Assembly: GCA_034440615.1 (NCBI GenBank)
Contig: JAOTOM010003932.1
Coordinates: 1 to 64,000, forward strand
Direction: 5' to 3'
Source: Ashinkailepas kermadecensis
Taxonomy: Eukaryota; Arthropoda; Thecostraca; Neolepadidae
DNA: 64,000 nucleotides
Numbering within the stretch: the first letter of the stretch is position 1; every line of letters begins with the position of its first letter. The translations under genes and the position numbers were made by a program. The notes beneath the pieces are model-generated. The model ran no database searches. It saw only the letters and a list, made by a program, of their open reading frames with translations, and was not told the origin of the DNA. Shown piece by piece: positions 34,290 through 46,445 of the stretch.

Positions 34290-34355
34290 CAGCGGCTTCC
34301 GAGATTCGAACTCGGAACCTTTGATTCAAACAACAACACTCTAATAGACCATCAC
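34290..34355 (-). repeat. Possible tRNA-derived SINE head
   Basis: On the minus strand GATGGTCTATTAGAGTG resembles an RNA polymerase III A box and GAGTTCGAATCTCGG a B box, about 35 bases apart. No intact tRNA fold was found. Confidence 0.3.
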
Positions 34356-34559
34356 ACAACAATTAATATATCATCATGCTTTAATCCTCCTCCTGAAGTT
34401 CATTCAGCAACGCCGATCCAAGAAATAACGCATCATTAAAGATACTCCTACCATTGCACCTATTGAAAAAAAAAATCGTCACCCATTAGTTTGAGTAGCC
34501 TCACCTCCATCAACACAAGCTCATCTTCATCATCTAATATCGTCTTTAACAGCGCTACC

Positions 34560-34889
34560 CACACGATCTCCCCGAGGGAACAACGGGCTCTGGCTGGCTG
34601 GCGTGACAGCTCACCAGCGCCTGCCCAGCCCGGTCAGGAAGTGGGGGTCACCACCCCTGTGCCGACTGCGCCGTGGTTGCGGTCGTCGATGGACTGAGTG
34701 ACCCGCGAGCGGCCGATGTGGGTCACCTAGATGGCGCCATCGTCGTCAATCTGGGCCGACGCCGGCCGGCCGCACGCCAGTGAAGCGCCGGCGTCGCTGG
34801 TACCGGCCGCCTGTCCGTCCGCCTGCCTCAGTCCAGCCGGGCCCCGCCGGCTCCAAAAGCAGGCTAGACACCCGCCGCTCAGCTGCACA
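34560..34889 (+). other. GC-rich candidate exon ending at a splice donor
   Basis: This GC-rich island carries a frame from ATG at 34731 (MAPSSSIWADAGRPH) to CACACAG|GTGAGA at 34890. No domain or signal peptide is visible. The donor-like sequence is the founder of the following 31-bp array. It could be a 5' exon of an unseen gene or non-coding. Confidence 0.25.
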
Positions 34890-35225
34890 CAGGTGAGACT
34901 CCTGTCGGCTCACCGATACACAGGTGAAACTCCTGTCGGCTCACCGACACACAGGTGAAGCTCCTGTCGGCTCACCGATACACAGGTGAAACTCCTGTCG
35001 GCTCACCGACACACAGGTGAAACTCCTGTCGGCTCACCGACACACAGGTGAAGCTCCTGTCGGCCACCGAAAAGGTGGACACCTTCGGCTCACAAGGTGA
35101 GACTTCCGTCGGCTCACCGATACACAGGTGAGACTCCTGTCGGCTCACCGACACACAGGTGAGACTTCTGTCGGCTCACCGACACACAGGTGAAACTTCT
35201 GTCGGCTCACCGACACACAGGTGAT
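34886..35225 (+). repeat. 31-bp minisatellite block A, donor-like
   Basis: About 11 copies, each containing CAGGTGAAACTCCTGTCGG; each has a CAG|GTGARA splice-donor-like word. Confidence 0.9.
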
Positions 35226-35229
35226 GTTT

Positions 35230-36390
35230 CTCCGCTGCCTCACCTACACACACAGGTGGTGCCCCACCACTCACCTACACACATAAGTGGTTCCCCACCG
35301 CTCACCTACACACACAGGTGGTGCCTCACCACTCACCTACACACACAGGTGGTGCCTCACCATTCACTTACGCACATAGATGGTGCCTCACCACTCACCT
35401 ACACACACAGGTGGTGCCCCACCACTCACCTACACACACAGGTGGTGCCCCACCACACACATAGGTGGTGTCCGACCACTCACATATAACACAGGTGGTG
35501 CCCCACCACTCACCTACACACACAGGTGGTGCCCCACCACTCACCTATACACACAGGTGGTGCCCCACCACTCACCTACACACACAGGTGGTGCCCCACC
35601 ACTCACCTACACACACAGGTGGTGCCCCACCACTCACCTACACACATAGGTGGTGCCCCACCACTCACCTACACACACAGGTGGTGCCCCACCACTCACC
35701 TACACACACAGGTGGTGCCCCACCACTCACCTATACACACAGATGGTGCCCCACCACTCACATACACACACAGGTGGTGCCCCACCACTCACCTACACAC
35801 ACAGGCGGTGCCCCACCACTCACCTACACACACAGGTGGTGCCCCACCACTCACCTACACACATAGGTGGTGCCCCACCACTCACCTACACACACATGTG
35901 GTGCCCCACCACTCACCTACACACACAGGTGGTGCCCCACCACTCACCTACACACACAGGTGGTGCCCCACCACTCACCTACACACACAGGTGGTGCCCA
36001 CCACTCACCTATACACACAGGTGGTGCCCCACCACTCACCTACACACATAGGTGGTGCCCCACCACTCACCTACACACATAAGTGGTGCCCCACCGCTCA
36101 CCTACACACACATGTGGTGCCCCACCACTCACCTACACACACAGGTGGTGCCCCATCACTCACCTATACACACAGGTGGTACCCCACCACTCACCTATAC
36201 ACACAGGTGGTGCCCCACCACTCACCTACATACACAGGTGGTGCCCCACCACTCACCTACACACACAGGTGGTGCCCCACCACTCACCTATACACACAGG
36301 TGGTACCCCACCACTCACCTATACACACATGTGGTGCCCCACCACTCACCTACACACACAGGTGGTGCCCCACCACTCACCTACGCGCAT
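35230..36390. repeat. 31-bp minisatellite block B, about 37 copies
   Basis: Same period as block A but the unit is CAGGTGGTGCCCCACCACTC plus ACCTACACACA. The plus frames of up to 306 codons (THRWCPTTHLHT type) are read-through of the repeat. Confidence 0.97.
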
Positions 36391-37681
36391 GTGGCACGGC
36401 CAATCACCGACGACGGCCACCCTCCGAAACCTCCAACCGAATCTAAGGGCACGAAGGCGACCTGCCCTTCCGCCGATCTCAGATGGCCTGGACGACATCG
36501 CTGTTGTGATTTCGCCGATCTTGAGAGCGTGCTTGAGTCTAGTTAGGTATTGTCGAAATCGGTCGGTTGTTGGGAAATTTGGCAGATATTGTAACCTGCT
36601 TGTGATGATTCTCAGTGCGTCGTGTGACCGGTCTGGCCCTGTGCCTCCTCCCGCGGATCCACTTTGTGTGTGTGACGGTCTGTGACGCTGTGCCACATCC
36701 TTACCGCGCATTCCTTGTGTCTGTGAACGGTCTGTGCACGCCCGTAGCCGCAGTCCTTTACGGCATAACTATCACAGATCGACACACAAAGTTAACGCTT
36801 GAAATATACATCTAAACGTTAAGGAAAATGGTATTTGAATGTGTATTTTATCGGGCTGCGCATTGTGCAGGTTTTGACTAAAAACTCTTCCCTGTTTCTG
36901 ATGGAGGTTCCCCTGCAAACTAGAACGAATATATTTTGCGTATTTGTAGTCACAAAGCGCCCTCTTAAGTTCACCAACGCTAATCAATGATGCATACGGT
37001 CAATAGGTTGCAATGATATAGGCTGTAATAACTTAACTTTTTGGTGTTGCTCTTTTCTGCCATGATTGAAATAACTTGCCTTCGACATTTTTCATGAAAT
37101 TATCCAATGACCAGCCAACATGAACCGAACTACAGGTTAGTCATCGGCTCCAAATACTTTCACATTGGACGTAATCGCAAAGGCTCTCCTGTACGTTGTA
37201 GTCTTCCACGGACATACAAATATTGACTTTCAGTCATTTATGATAGCTGGTTAAAAAGCAAACAAAATGTTTGGCATGCAGTGAACGTTGGCCACCACGA
37301 CAAGATTCACTTCACGATTTCAGACAAACCTCTGCCAATGTCGATATCATCAGTTCTCAAACTCACAACTCGGAGAACTACGGCTCCCATTATGAGCCCC
37401 TCGGCTTCACATCACTTCGCTTATATAAAATAAATACTCTACGTGCACGGGTTTACAAAGATTCATCATAGAGCACTCCGACCGTTAGATACCTCTTTTC
37501 CGGTATTGCACATAAATGTTTTGCCCATCAACCTTCCCACGAATGCTTCGAAGCAGTTTTACAAGCTTCAATTATGATTCAAAAACATGATCAAGGGGTT
37601 TTCTTTCGCATACAAGTATCTGAATGTTTACTGCAATGACTCAACACTGCTTTCCTGAAGGGCATAAACTATAGCAGTTTG
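36391..37681. other. No gene seen
   Basis: A GC-moderate start (36391-36710) passes into AT-rich unique sequence. No recognisable coding frame. Confidence 0.55.
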
Positions 37682-37735
37682 CTATGCAAATCCTGAGTCT
37701 ACCAACCGATCGGCGGCTTCAGTTTGACGATCACA
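37682..37735 (-). CDS. Unidentified minus-strand gene, last exon
   Basis: After an excellent acceptor (TTTTATTTTTATTTTTGCATAG on the minus strand) the frame reads CDRQTEAADRLVDSGFA then stop. It joins in phase 0 to the exon at 37825 across an 89-bp intron. Confidence 0.4.
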   Translation of the reverse strand, partial: CDRQTEAADRLVDSGFA

Positions 37736-37824
37736 CTATGCAAAAATAAAAATAAAACTTATTGGTAGCGCCAACAGCCTCGCTATATACATTCGCGGTT
37801 TGCAATAGTAATGCACCAACAAAC

Positions 37825-37968
37825 CTGTACTACCAAGCGATTGCTTAATGGATCGGAATGAGCTCCAACCACTTCGCTGTACAAATCATACGAATAATTG
37901 TCACAGACACTGGCGGTGGCTCCGAGAGCTTCACACATTTCGGCCGCCCGACGCGACTCATTGAGATG
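37825..37968 (-). CDS. Unidentified minus-strand gene, internal exon
   Basis: The frame between AACAG| and CAG|GTTTG encodes 48 residues: HLNESRRAAEMCEALG, then VCDNYSYDLYSEVVGAHSD, ending NRLVVQ. Composition is protein-like and joins the last exon without a frame break. Directly upstream the same frame reads NVTTTNELSNRI before a TAA, and a neighbouring frame has MAPATLTRAARKPSELPPSH (from 38158). So this is either a short-exon gene whose upstream exon is displaced, or a pseudogene with one frameshift and one stop. Family not recognised. Confidence 0.35.
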
Positions 37969-38158
37969 CTGTTATATGCGGTTTGAGAGCTCATTGGTGG
38001 TGGTAACGTTCTTGTTGAAGCAGATGTGCTCGTGAGGGCGTCTCCGCAGGCTTGTAATTTTCATTGAGGTCTAAACTAACTGGAGACACTGGCACATCAT
38101 GGCTAGGTGGCAATTCACTTGGTTTTCTCGCCGCTCTGGTTAGTGTAGCCGGAGCCAT
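37969..38158 (-). pseudogene. Possible 5' part of the unidentified minus-strand gene
   Basis: ATG at 38158 begins MAPATLTRAARKPSELPPSH and stays open to 37991. The downstream exon continues in a different frame, so a frameshift or unseen intron must lie between. No signal peptide. Confidence 0.25.
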
Positions 38159-38896
38159 GTTGAGCAAAGTCGCGACAATGTAAGGCAAAGGGAACGGGAG
38201 ATTTCCAAGACTGAAAAATGGACTCGAAATTATTTATGCGAATGCATTTTTCCCATCAATACATGAAGTTCTTTTTCAGATCTTCAAATTTTCTCCAAAT
38301 TTGTAAACGCATCAATATTGCCATTTTGAAAATGAGAGTTTCTTAAATGTATCTTGCTTGAGGCCGTACGTTCCGGCATGGCTGGTGTGATTCAGATACG
38401 TACATACCCTGTGCTACTGGGATGTTAATGCTATTTAGTACTTTAGTTATCTATATTTTACTTTTCCTTTATCTTGCTTAACCATAGCTATCCATGTAAT
38501 ATTATTCCTGCTCTTCTCACAGTCATCAGCAACATCTGAGCTTTGAACTCGTCGGGTAGTTTTGTGGACTTATAATGGTTGCCTTACACTCGGTACTGCA
38601 CACTGCGGGGAGGACATTTCCAAGCATGTAACAGTGGCGCAGGTGGGATTGCCGTGGAGGAAGATTCAGGGTACATATTCTACCACGTATTGGCCATGTT
38701 AACAAAACGAGGTAAAAGCAAAAACGATCATAATGGAATGAATGGGGTGGGGGTGGGCGGGGTAATTTATTTATGTGGCCATCATTGGCTACGCCACTGG
38801 CACGTATCGCTCAGCTTCAGAGTACATTGTACTATGCATGGTACTACTAGAGTTTGGTGAGTGGGTTGTGAGAGTTTGGAACAATGTACGACATTA

Positions 38897-38970
<74 letters not shown>

Positions 38971-40139
38971 ATTGCAATGCTTTCTGAGGTGACCAGCCGG
39001 GATTAGAGTTGTTCTGATTGACTTGTCGCGTGGACCTCGAACGCGCTACCCTACGGGCGGAATCCCAAGCGAACGACAAAGTATTGACCGAGTGCTTAGA
39101 CGTACTGCTGACGCGGTCATGTCGTTATTGCGCCCCCTGTCTTATTGGACCAGTTGTCAGCTGATCCACTCGGCCAGGACGAGATGCGAGCGCGTGCTAT
39201 GACTCGAATCTGTTTCCAAGGAAATGAAAGATCGATAAAGATCAGCACTTTGCCAGGCGAGCGATCGGAATGACATTGGTACACGTGATCTGGCAATGTT
39301 AAAAATTGTCTTCTGTGAGGCAAGAGTTTGGGGAAATTATACTGTTTCTATGTGATCTCAAGTTGTTCAAGGTAAACGCATTGCCTTGTATTTTATTCCT
39401 TTAAGCTTCAGAAAAGGTGCTGTAGCAGGCATCAACATGCGCATACGTTGGTCTATGCGTACTTCACGACCCAGCGAAGGGATATCCTGCCGAATTCTTT
39501 CTCGAGATCCTTTTGACGGTTCAGAAGACATTTTGCATTGGCTGAGATGCATTGATAGTCTGAATATATATAACTCCGAAGATCCGAAACAACGGGGTAG
39601 AAATTGTGGATGGCTAGTAAAATCGATGCTATTTGATATCAATGCAGTTTTTTTCTGGAATTAAAATGCGACGGAACTACTGTCTTCAAATGTAGTAGGA
39701 TGATGCAAACGATATTTTTCAGGATAATGGCATATGCATGCGATATATGCGGTATTTATATAGCTAACTTCATAGCACATAATGCAGGAGACCAGGCGAA
39801 AACAACTGCTGTCAAAAGAGGCAAAACAAAGATGTAAATACGAAACCGCAAGAACTGAGCTGTTTGATTTGCCCTACGGGAACTGTGTGAACAGATAATC
39901 GGCTTATTTTTTTACCGTCCTATCTTGCGATAATGTCCCAATTCAAATATCATGTTTTATTTTCTTTCATGCATGCGATGTATAATCTACCCTATATCTC
40001 AAGCGACATTCCTTGTGTCGATGTGGTAGCCTACATAAGCAAGTAATACTTCATGCATTATTCAACTCAGTCATCTTTAATATCAGATGACACCGCACAT
40101 GGTGATGCCCCGCATGATGCTTGATGATCGCATGGCTGT
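38159..40139. other. No gene seen; TA/TG microsatellite inside
   Basis: 38900-38970 is (TA)n(TG)n. Overlapping open frames at 39367-39664 on both strands are unrecognised and unsupported by splice signals. Confidence 0.5.
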
Positions 40140-40144
40140 TCAAC

Positions 40145-40583
40145 TGGTAGTTGCCACACTGACACACCGCTGTAGAACAGTTGCCATACCGGCACACCGC
40201 TGTAGAACAGTTGCCACACTGACACACCGCTGTAGAACAGTTGCCACACTGACACACCGTTGTAGAACAGTTGCCACACTGGCACACCGCTGTAGAACAG
40301 TTGCCACGCCGGCACACCGTTGTATGTAGAACAGTTGCCACACCGGTACACCGCTGTAGAACAGTTGCCACACCGGCACAACGTTGTAGAACAGTTACCA
40401 CACTGACACACCGTTGTAGAACAGTTGCCACACTGGCACACCGCTGTAGAACAGTTGCCACACCGGCACACCGTTGTAGAACAGTTGCCACACTGGCACA
40501 CCGCTGTAGAACAGTTGCCGCACCGGCACACCGCTGTAGAACAGTTGCCACGCCGGCACACCGTTGTAGAACAGTTACCTCAT
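40145..40583. repeat. 30-bp minisatellite, about 14.5 copies
   Basis: The unit is ACAGTTGCCACACTGGCACA plus CCGCTGTAGA. As 30 is a multiple of 3 it gives ten-residue repeat frames on both strands, which I do not call genes. One copy has a 4-base insertion (TGTATGTAGA). Confidence 0.96.
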
Positions 40584-40973
40584 CGTCCAACGCCGACTGC
40601 CTCCACCGACCATCCGACCGGTCGCGAGACCGTGCTCCCGATCTAGAAGGATTGCTGGGGCCACAGGTGCAGAGGTGCAGCTGATGTACACACCGAAGCG
40701 GAAAAATTCGCCTGCTTCCTAGCTGATGATAACCAAAAGCGAAGTGCAGTGAATAAGTGGAAGGTTGTTCCGTCACCAAACGGGGTAGGAGCAGAGCTCA
40801 TCTTAACCCGAACCCACCCCGTTTCTCCGTCTGTGCTACATTTATATCAGGAATATATTTCCTTTAAACATTACCTTTTCCGACACCTATCTTCCCTCAC
40901 ACATCTACATGCACAATTGTTCCTATGTTTACATACGTGCATAGTTCAGAATGCCCGTATTTCCTGGTCAATC

Positions 40974-41038
40974 ATTGTGGATATATTAAAAGCTAAGTTG
41001 ATCTCCAAGATCAACTTAGCTTTTAATATATCCACAAT
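40974..41038. repeat. Perfect 31-bp inverted repeat with 3-base loop
   Basis: The left arm 40974-41004 (ATTGTGGATATATTAAAAGC...) and right arm 41008-41038 are exact reverse complements around CCA. Confidence 0.97.
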
Positions 41039-43435
41039 ATATGTACATATCTACCTTTTTATATTCTTATTTCGTTACACTCGCAATTTCTTACGCATCC
41101 TCGAGCTTTCGATTAGTGACACGTAGCATGCCGAGCTTCCGATCGATGAAATGCACACATGGCATGTGGCACGCCATCGAAGGGCCGCTTTTCGCTCCTC
41201 GGTAACACATAGCGGATATGAACACAATTAGCAAAATGCGAAGGTACTGGAAGAGGGTAATCTCCAGAACGGAAAGACATGTAGATAGTGGAGTGGCACC
41301 ATGAGAGGGATCATGGAATTGCAGAAGATTTAATTTTGTAATTTGCGCGTGTCACGTGCAGTAATACGAGTTGCTGAAGTAAAATAATGCGATTTTCCCC
41401 ACTTTGCCACATTTTTGCCCAGGACACAACAAACGAAATTTGGGTTAATTTTAACTTTGCACACCCGAGTCATCAGACGTACCATTCCTGTACAGTGACG
41501 CATTTAAGAGGGGTATTTTGTGGAAAGATTGATTTTGCAACTACACCATGAAAATATCAGATAAAACGCAAATTTAGATGACAAAAACTACACTGAAATG
41601 TGGTCGGATTAATTTTGAGGTCATGCAACCATATGCATACATGGGTGATAACAAATTGTCGTATGCAAATATTTCCAAAACTTTCATAGACAACACCGCG
41701 AAAGATACTTCAGCAGTTTCTATATTACCAGATACCGCCCAGCGGTCTACAGTGCACCTTCCACCTACATCAGGGTCTCTGATACCTGGCATCAAAAGCA
41801 CGAGGCGCAGTCTGATGTCACATTATCGCGGCACACTGTATATTGCCCGAATGCCACAGGAGGCTTCAGGCTAGTGATTTACCATTTTGCTCTGTACATG
41901 CTTCAACAAGCAGTTGGGCAGATGTCTAATGACTTGTCGTTTCAAGGTAAATGCATCGAGGATACATACTGTGAAGTTACAAAATTATTCGTACAGGTTA
42001 GCGACACAGGCACGGCAAGGTCCATCTTCGCTGGTTGAGATTAACTTCAGATTTAATTATACCGTATCTGTTATTTATGAACTACGCTTAACTAAGAATG
42101 TGACAAACGTGAATACCTTTGTCACTTAGCCCAGCAAGTATTGACGATACTCGGATGTAACCTATGCATATTCCTTCTTGCTATATCATCTCACTATGAA
42201 ACAGAGATGCCATTTTCATGTTCTTTTAGGAAATCACTGCCCCCTCCAATGGTAGATCTTCCGGACTGCCATGATCCCTTGGTGAACCCTTGGAGTTCAT
42301 TCAATGCTCGAGATCCTAATAGCTAATACATGGATTCCCCCTCCCCAAATAGGATTATTGATCCGTGGTCTGCGGCATGCCATCCGGGCATGCTCTATGG
42401 ATGGACATGTGAGCACACTCCCTCCATCTTTAACAGACCTTACTCCAGAGATCAGACCAGACCTCCGTGACTTTCTTCTGAGCAGTTGTTACAGCCTTTA
42501 GCACGATGCACGGTGGAGAATGACGAATTTGGCACCCCGAAACTAAAATAGTTAATTTTGCCATTCGCCAATAAAGTGGGAATCATTGTGCGGGAAACTG
42601 TCCCTGAACTTCGGAATATGCGTCTGTTTGTTGTTGCACACTTCAAATGTTTGCTACACGAGCGAATGCACACACTTTTTCGCTATGAATACGCCGCCTT
42701 GCGGGATTGAATAAACAATAGCTTTTATTTGGCCATGGAACTAAAAAAATATGGCAGAATGAAAAGATGTTGATAAAATATGATAGCTGCGATTGTGTTG
42801 TTTACAGACTAGTAATTAGAATCGAAAACATGTAATTCTAAAAATGGTTTTCCGTCCATTTATTAATTATCTCTTTGGCAATGATTAATGCTACGATTAC
42901 AAGCTTTGCCTGAAAACTAGAGAAAGCCACTGACTTCCAAGCTGAATTGATAAGCAACGTGTTCTTCCGACCTTTGTCTTCAAGAATCTATAAACATATT
43001 TTGATCGAATTTTCCCGAAATGGGAAAGAATACATTGTTGCATTATCATGCGCCAGCCACACAGCCACTCCCCCCAGTCTGACGGAGATCTGCCGTAACA
43101 CTGACTGGGTTAATTACACTGTAGTGCTTGAAACAGCACATGAAACTGTTGCTGAGGTCCTTTACCGGTCTGCTAACTCATGCGCATATTTTCGCACTTA
43201 AGATGATAACACACTATTTTTATATCCACTGCAGGTAGCATGTCCGATGAAAATTCTGTACGGGGAGGCTTAAAGTTGAAGGAACTCTCCCTTCCATATA
43301 CCATATAGTTTACAAATGTCAATTTGTATCACACGTGTCTTACAAGAGATGTTATTGTTGAAATGCTTAGGGACCGCCTCCGCCAGGCAGCACTGATTGG
43401 AAAGCCTATGTATCTTGTTAAGTATGATCAGTGGA
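41039..43435. other. No gene seen
   Basis: AT-rich unique sequence. The frames at 41578-41874 and 41887-42129 have no domain or splice support. Confidence 0.5.
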
Positions 43436-43580
43436 AGTCGTGGAAACCTCGACTGAGATTCCTCAGCCTCGACTGAGACGTCTCATCGTGGAAGCCTCGA
43501 CTGAGACAACTCAGCCTCGATTGAGATCGTGGAAGCCTCGACTGATACGCCTCAGCCTTGACTGAGATCGTGGAAGCCTC
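43436..43580. repeat. Imperfect repeat around CCTCGACTGAGA
   Basis: About seven copies of GCCTCGACTGAGA with linkers GTGGAA or CCTCA. Confidence 0.85.
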
Positions 43581-44635
43581 TCCCTCGAATAGCGACAGTG
43601 GCTGAATATGGATGTCGGAGTCACAGGAGTATGATAATCAATCAGTATGAACACCTTGCATTCATATATCTTGTACTACACATTTTCAGTTCACATTTTG
43701 TTGCAGATTAATTTGAATTTATTCGCCTTCTCATCGCTTTTATATTCACTTTAACTCTTTCAAACACAGCCCACGCATTTTTGTTGTACACTTTTCTGCA
43801 CTTGATTTCATTCCTCGGGTCCATTTTTCTTGCATTTACAACATTTGTAGTGGCAATCAGTTGCCAGAGTAAGGACGGAATGTAGTGTTTTGTTCAGAAG
43901 CTTCGGGGTTAATTTATCTGGACTCGCAGAGTACCAGCTGGCATTAGCCAACAAAGCTATACCCCTGAAATAGTTTTCAAGAATCAAACACCATTCCGAG
44001 AGGATTTAACTCAACATGTACCTCGCCAAATGTTTATACTTTACATCATTGTAAGTAAGATTATCACATCTCAAATTGCGCAATGCAAAACAACCATATT
44101 GCCGTGATTCAAGTTTTGGATGGCGCAATTTGGAATGGTTTATGCGCCTGTATATGCCCTTGATATAAAAAGCGCACGCATTCTCTGAACTGTGAAATGT
44201 ATTTCATTAACATGTGTCAGCACATTTAAGCCCATATATTATCTTATTTTTGGCATCTGTTATTTGCCTTGATTTTCAATGTCATTCAAAGGTAAAATAT
44301 ACGTTGTGGGGTCAATGGTCTGAGAAGATCGAGGTCGTGGTTTATGCACTTCATGCTTACCTAAGAGCCGAAGAATACATATTGACCATTTCTCGAAGCC
44401 ACCTCATGTTGTTTGCCTTCTGCGATCGAAAGTAGGCTTCGTGGTGTTCCATTGACCATTTCCCCCACCGTGTAATGGCCACCAGACCGTTGTCCTGACG
44501 GCTTCCACTCGGGTTTGGTGTTTACCGAGCGGCACAGGCCAACGCTGCTGACTGTACAGCCCACCTCCTAACTGTAACGGTGACCCGACACCGCACTGGG
44601 ATAATGACGTCACCGGCCGACTCTGCGGATTGGAC
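43581..44635. other. No gene seen
   Basis: Unique AT-rich sequence. Confidence 0.5.
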
Positions 44636-45290
44636 TGAGGTCAGGTGTAGATGGGAGTGGGGACAGGTGTAGGTGGGAGTGGGGTCAGGTGCAGGTGGGA
44701 GTGGGGTCAGGTGTAGGTGGGAGTGGGGACAGGTGTATGTGGGACAGGTGTAGGTGGGAGTGGGGTCAGGTGTAGGTGGGAGTGGGGACAGGTGTATGTG
44801 GGATAGGTGTAGGTGGGAGTGGGGTCAGGTGTAGGTGGGAGTGGGGACAGGTATAGGTGGGAGTGGGGACAGGTGTAGGTGGGAATGTGGTCAGGTGTAG
44901 GTGCGACAGGTGTAGGTGGGAGTGGGGACAGGTGTAGGTGGGAGTAGAATAAGGTGTAGGTGGGAGTGGGGACATGTGTAGGTGGGAGTGGGGACAGGTG
45001 TAGGTTGGAGTCGTCAGGTGTAGGTACGACAGGTGTAAGTGAGAGTGGGGACAGGTGTAGGTGGGAGTGGGAACATGTGTAGGTAGGAGTGGGGTCAGGT
45101 GTAGGTGGGAGTGGGGTCAAATGTAGGTGCGACAGGTGTATGTGGAAGTGGGGACAGGTGTAGGCGGGAGTGGGGATATGTGTAGGTGGGAGTGGGGTCA
45201 GGTGTAGGTGGAAGCGGGGTTAGGTGTAGTTGGGAGTGGGGTCAAGTGTAGATGGGAGTGGGGTCAGGCGTAGGTGGAAGTTGGGTCTGA
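44636..45290. repeat. About 22-bp minisatellite with irregular period
   Basis: The core GGTGTAGGTGGGAGTGGGG is followed by ACA or TCA. The G-rich plus strand has many GGG runs. Minus-strand Pro/Thr frames are artefacts. Confidence 0.93.
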
Positions 45291-45295
45291 TTTCG

Positions 45296-45425
45296 GTGTC
45301 ATCGGAGTTGGATACCGGTGGGACTGGAGTTGGATACCGGTGGGACTGGAGTTGGATACCTGTGGGACTGGAGTTAAGAATCGGTGAGGCTGGAGCTAGA
45401 CACCGGTGAGACTGGAGGTTCGGAT
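45296..45425. repeat. About 25-bp repeat (ACTGGAGTTGGATACCGGTG)
   Basis: Five imperfect copies following the previous array. Confidence 0.85.
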
Positions 45426-46292
45426 ACTGGTCGTGCTGAGGTCAGAAGCAGCCGGAGGGTGCGGGGACAGGGGCCAGGTGACGCGGGGTGTCACCGGGAG
45501 ATTCCTGGATGAGTCGGTCGGGTGGCGACGCGACAGCAGCCAGGCAAACCTGGGGGTGAGTGCTCGGCAGGGTCACACTTCACCGACTGCTGGCAAATTT
45601 GAAGATCGAATAGCAGCTCGGTCACCGAAATGGCTATCTTCCAATCAAAGACAGCGATTGGTCAAGTATGCATTGCAGCGCAGAAGCGGAAGCAGTGAAT
45701 GACACGCGATGTCGTTCAATATCAGCACAACTGAGCGCGCACACATGCACGCATAACCTGGAAAGGTTCTTTATGCATATCTAGATAATACCATTCCACA
45801 TGGGTCAATCACGTCATCTTATGGCCCATCTTTCCTTGTTGTATTAATTGTTCAAGACCAACATTAGACAGGGTGAAGTACGTCTCCAAAGTTAAATCCT
45901 TTCACGGATATTAAATGGCGTTGCACACATCAGTTAACATTTAGCGCACAACCAACTGAAGCCAACGCAGCTCACCATAGCAGTGCCGGCACATCGTACT
46001 CAGTATAAGGACGCACCATCAGCTCAAACATCCTGGATAGACGAGGAAGACTGGCAACGTTACCGCTGGGCATCCTGCTTCACTGTCATGCAGTCCGGCT
46101 TGACCAGGAACTGGACGTTTTTATGCTGAGGTGGACGTCAAAGTTCCATTGTGAAACATGGAGCTATGTCACGTTTTCTACATTTTTATATGTTGCGTGA
46201 GTGATTTGTTCCGATGTGGATGGGATATGAAGATGTTTTAATTAGATATGCCACTCACCGGGATTGTGACGACGCTATCAAACACCACGATT
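45426..46292. other. No gene seen
   Basis: A GC-rich start passes into unique sequence with no domain. Confidence 0.5.
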
Positions 46293-46445
46293 CATGCAGA
46301 TCATCCCACCTAGTAACTTCAGCAGCGTGCCAGTAATATGGCCATGCAGATCATCCCACCTAGTAACTTCAGCAGCGTGCCAGTAATATGGCCATGCAGA
46401 TCATCCCACCTAGTAACTTCAGCAGCGTGTCACTAATATGGCCGT
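46293..46445. repeat. 50-bp direct repeat, three copies
   Basis: CATGCAGATCATCCCACCTA to GTGCCAGTAATATGGC occurs three times, nearly identical. Confidence 0.96.

Noticed and set aside
35190..36685. Long plus-strand frames (up to 306 codons) rich in THRWCP and PTTHLHT
   Set aside because: Read-through of the 31-bp minisatellite; no start context, signal peptide or non-repeat domain.
39000..39260. Possible tRNA gene or SINE (CTCGAACGCG, GACTCGAATC words)
   Set aside because: A and B box words are not at tRNA-like spacing and no cloverleaf stems could be paired.
40051..40779. Ten-residue repeat protein on the minus strand (242 codons)
   Set aside because: The 30-bp unit is a multiple of three, so open frames are expected on both strands; flanks show no splice or domain support.
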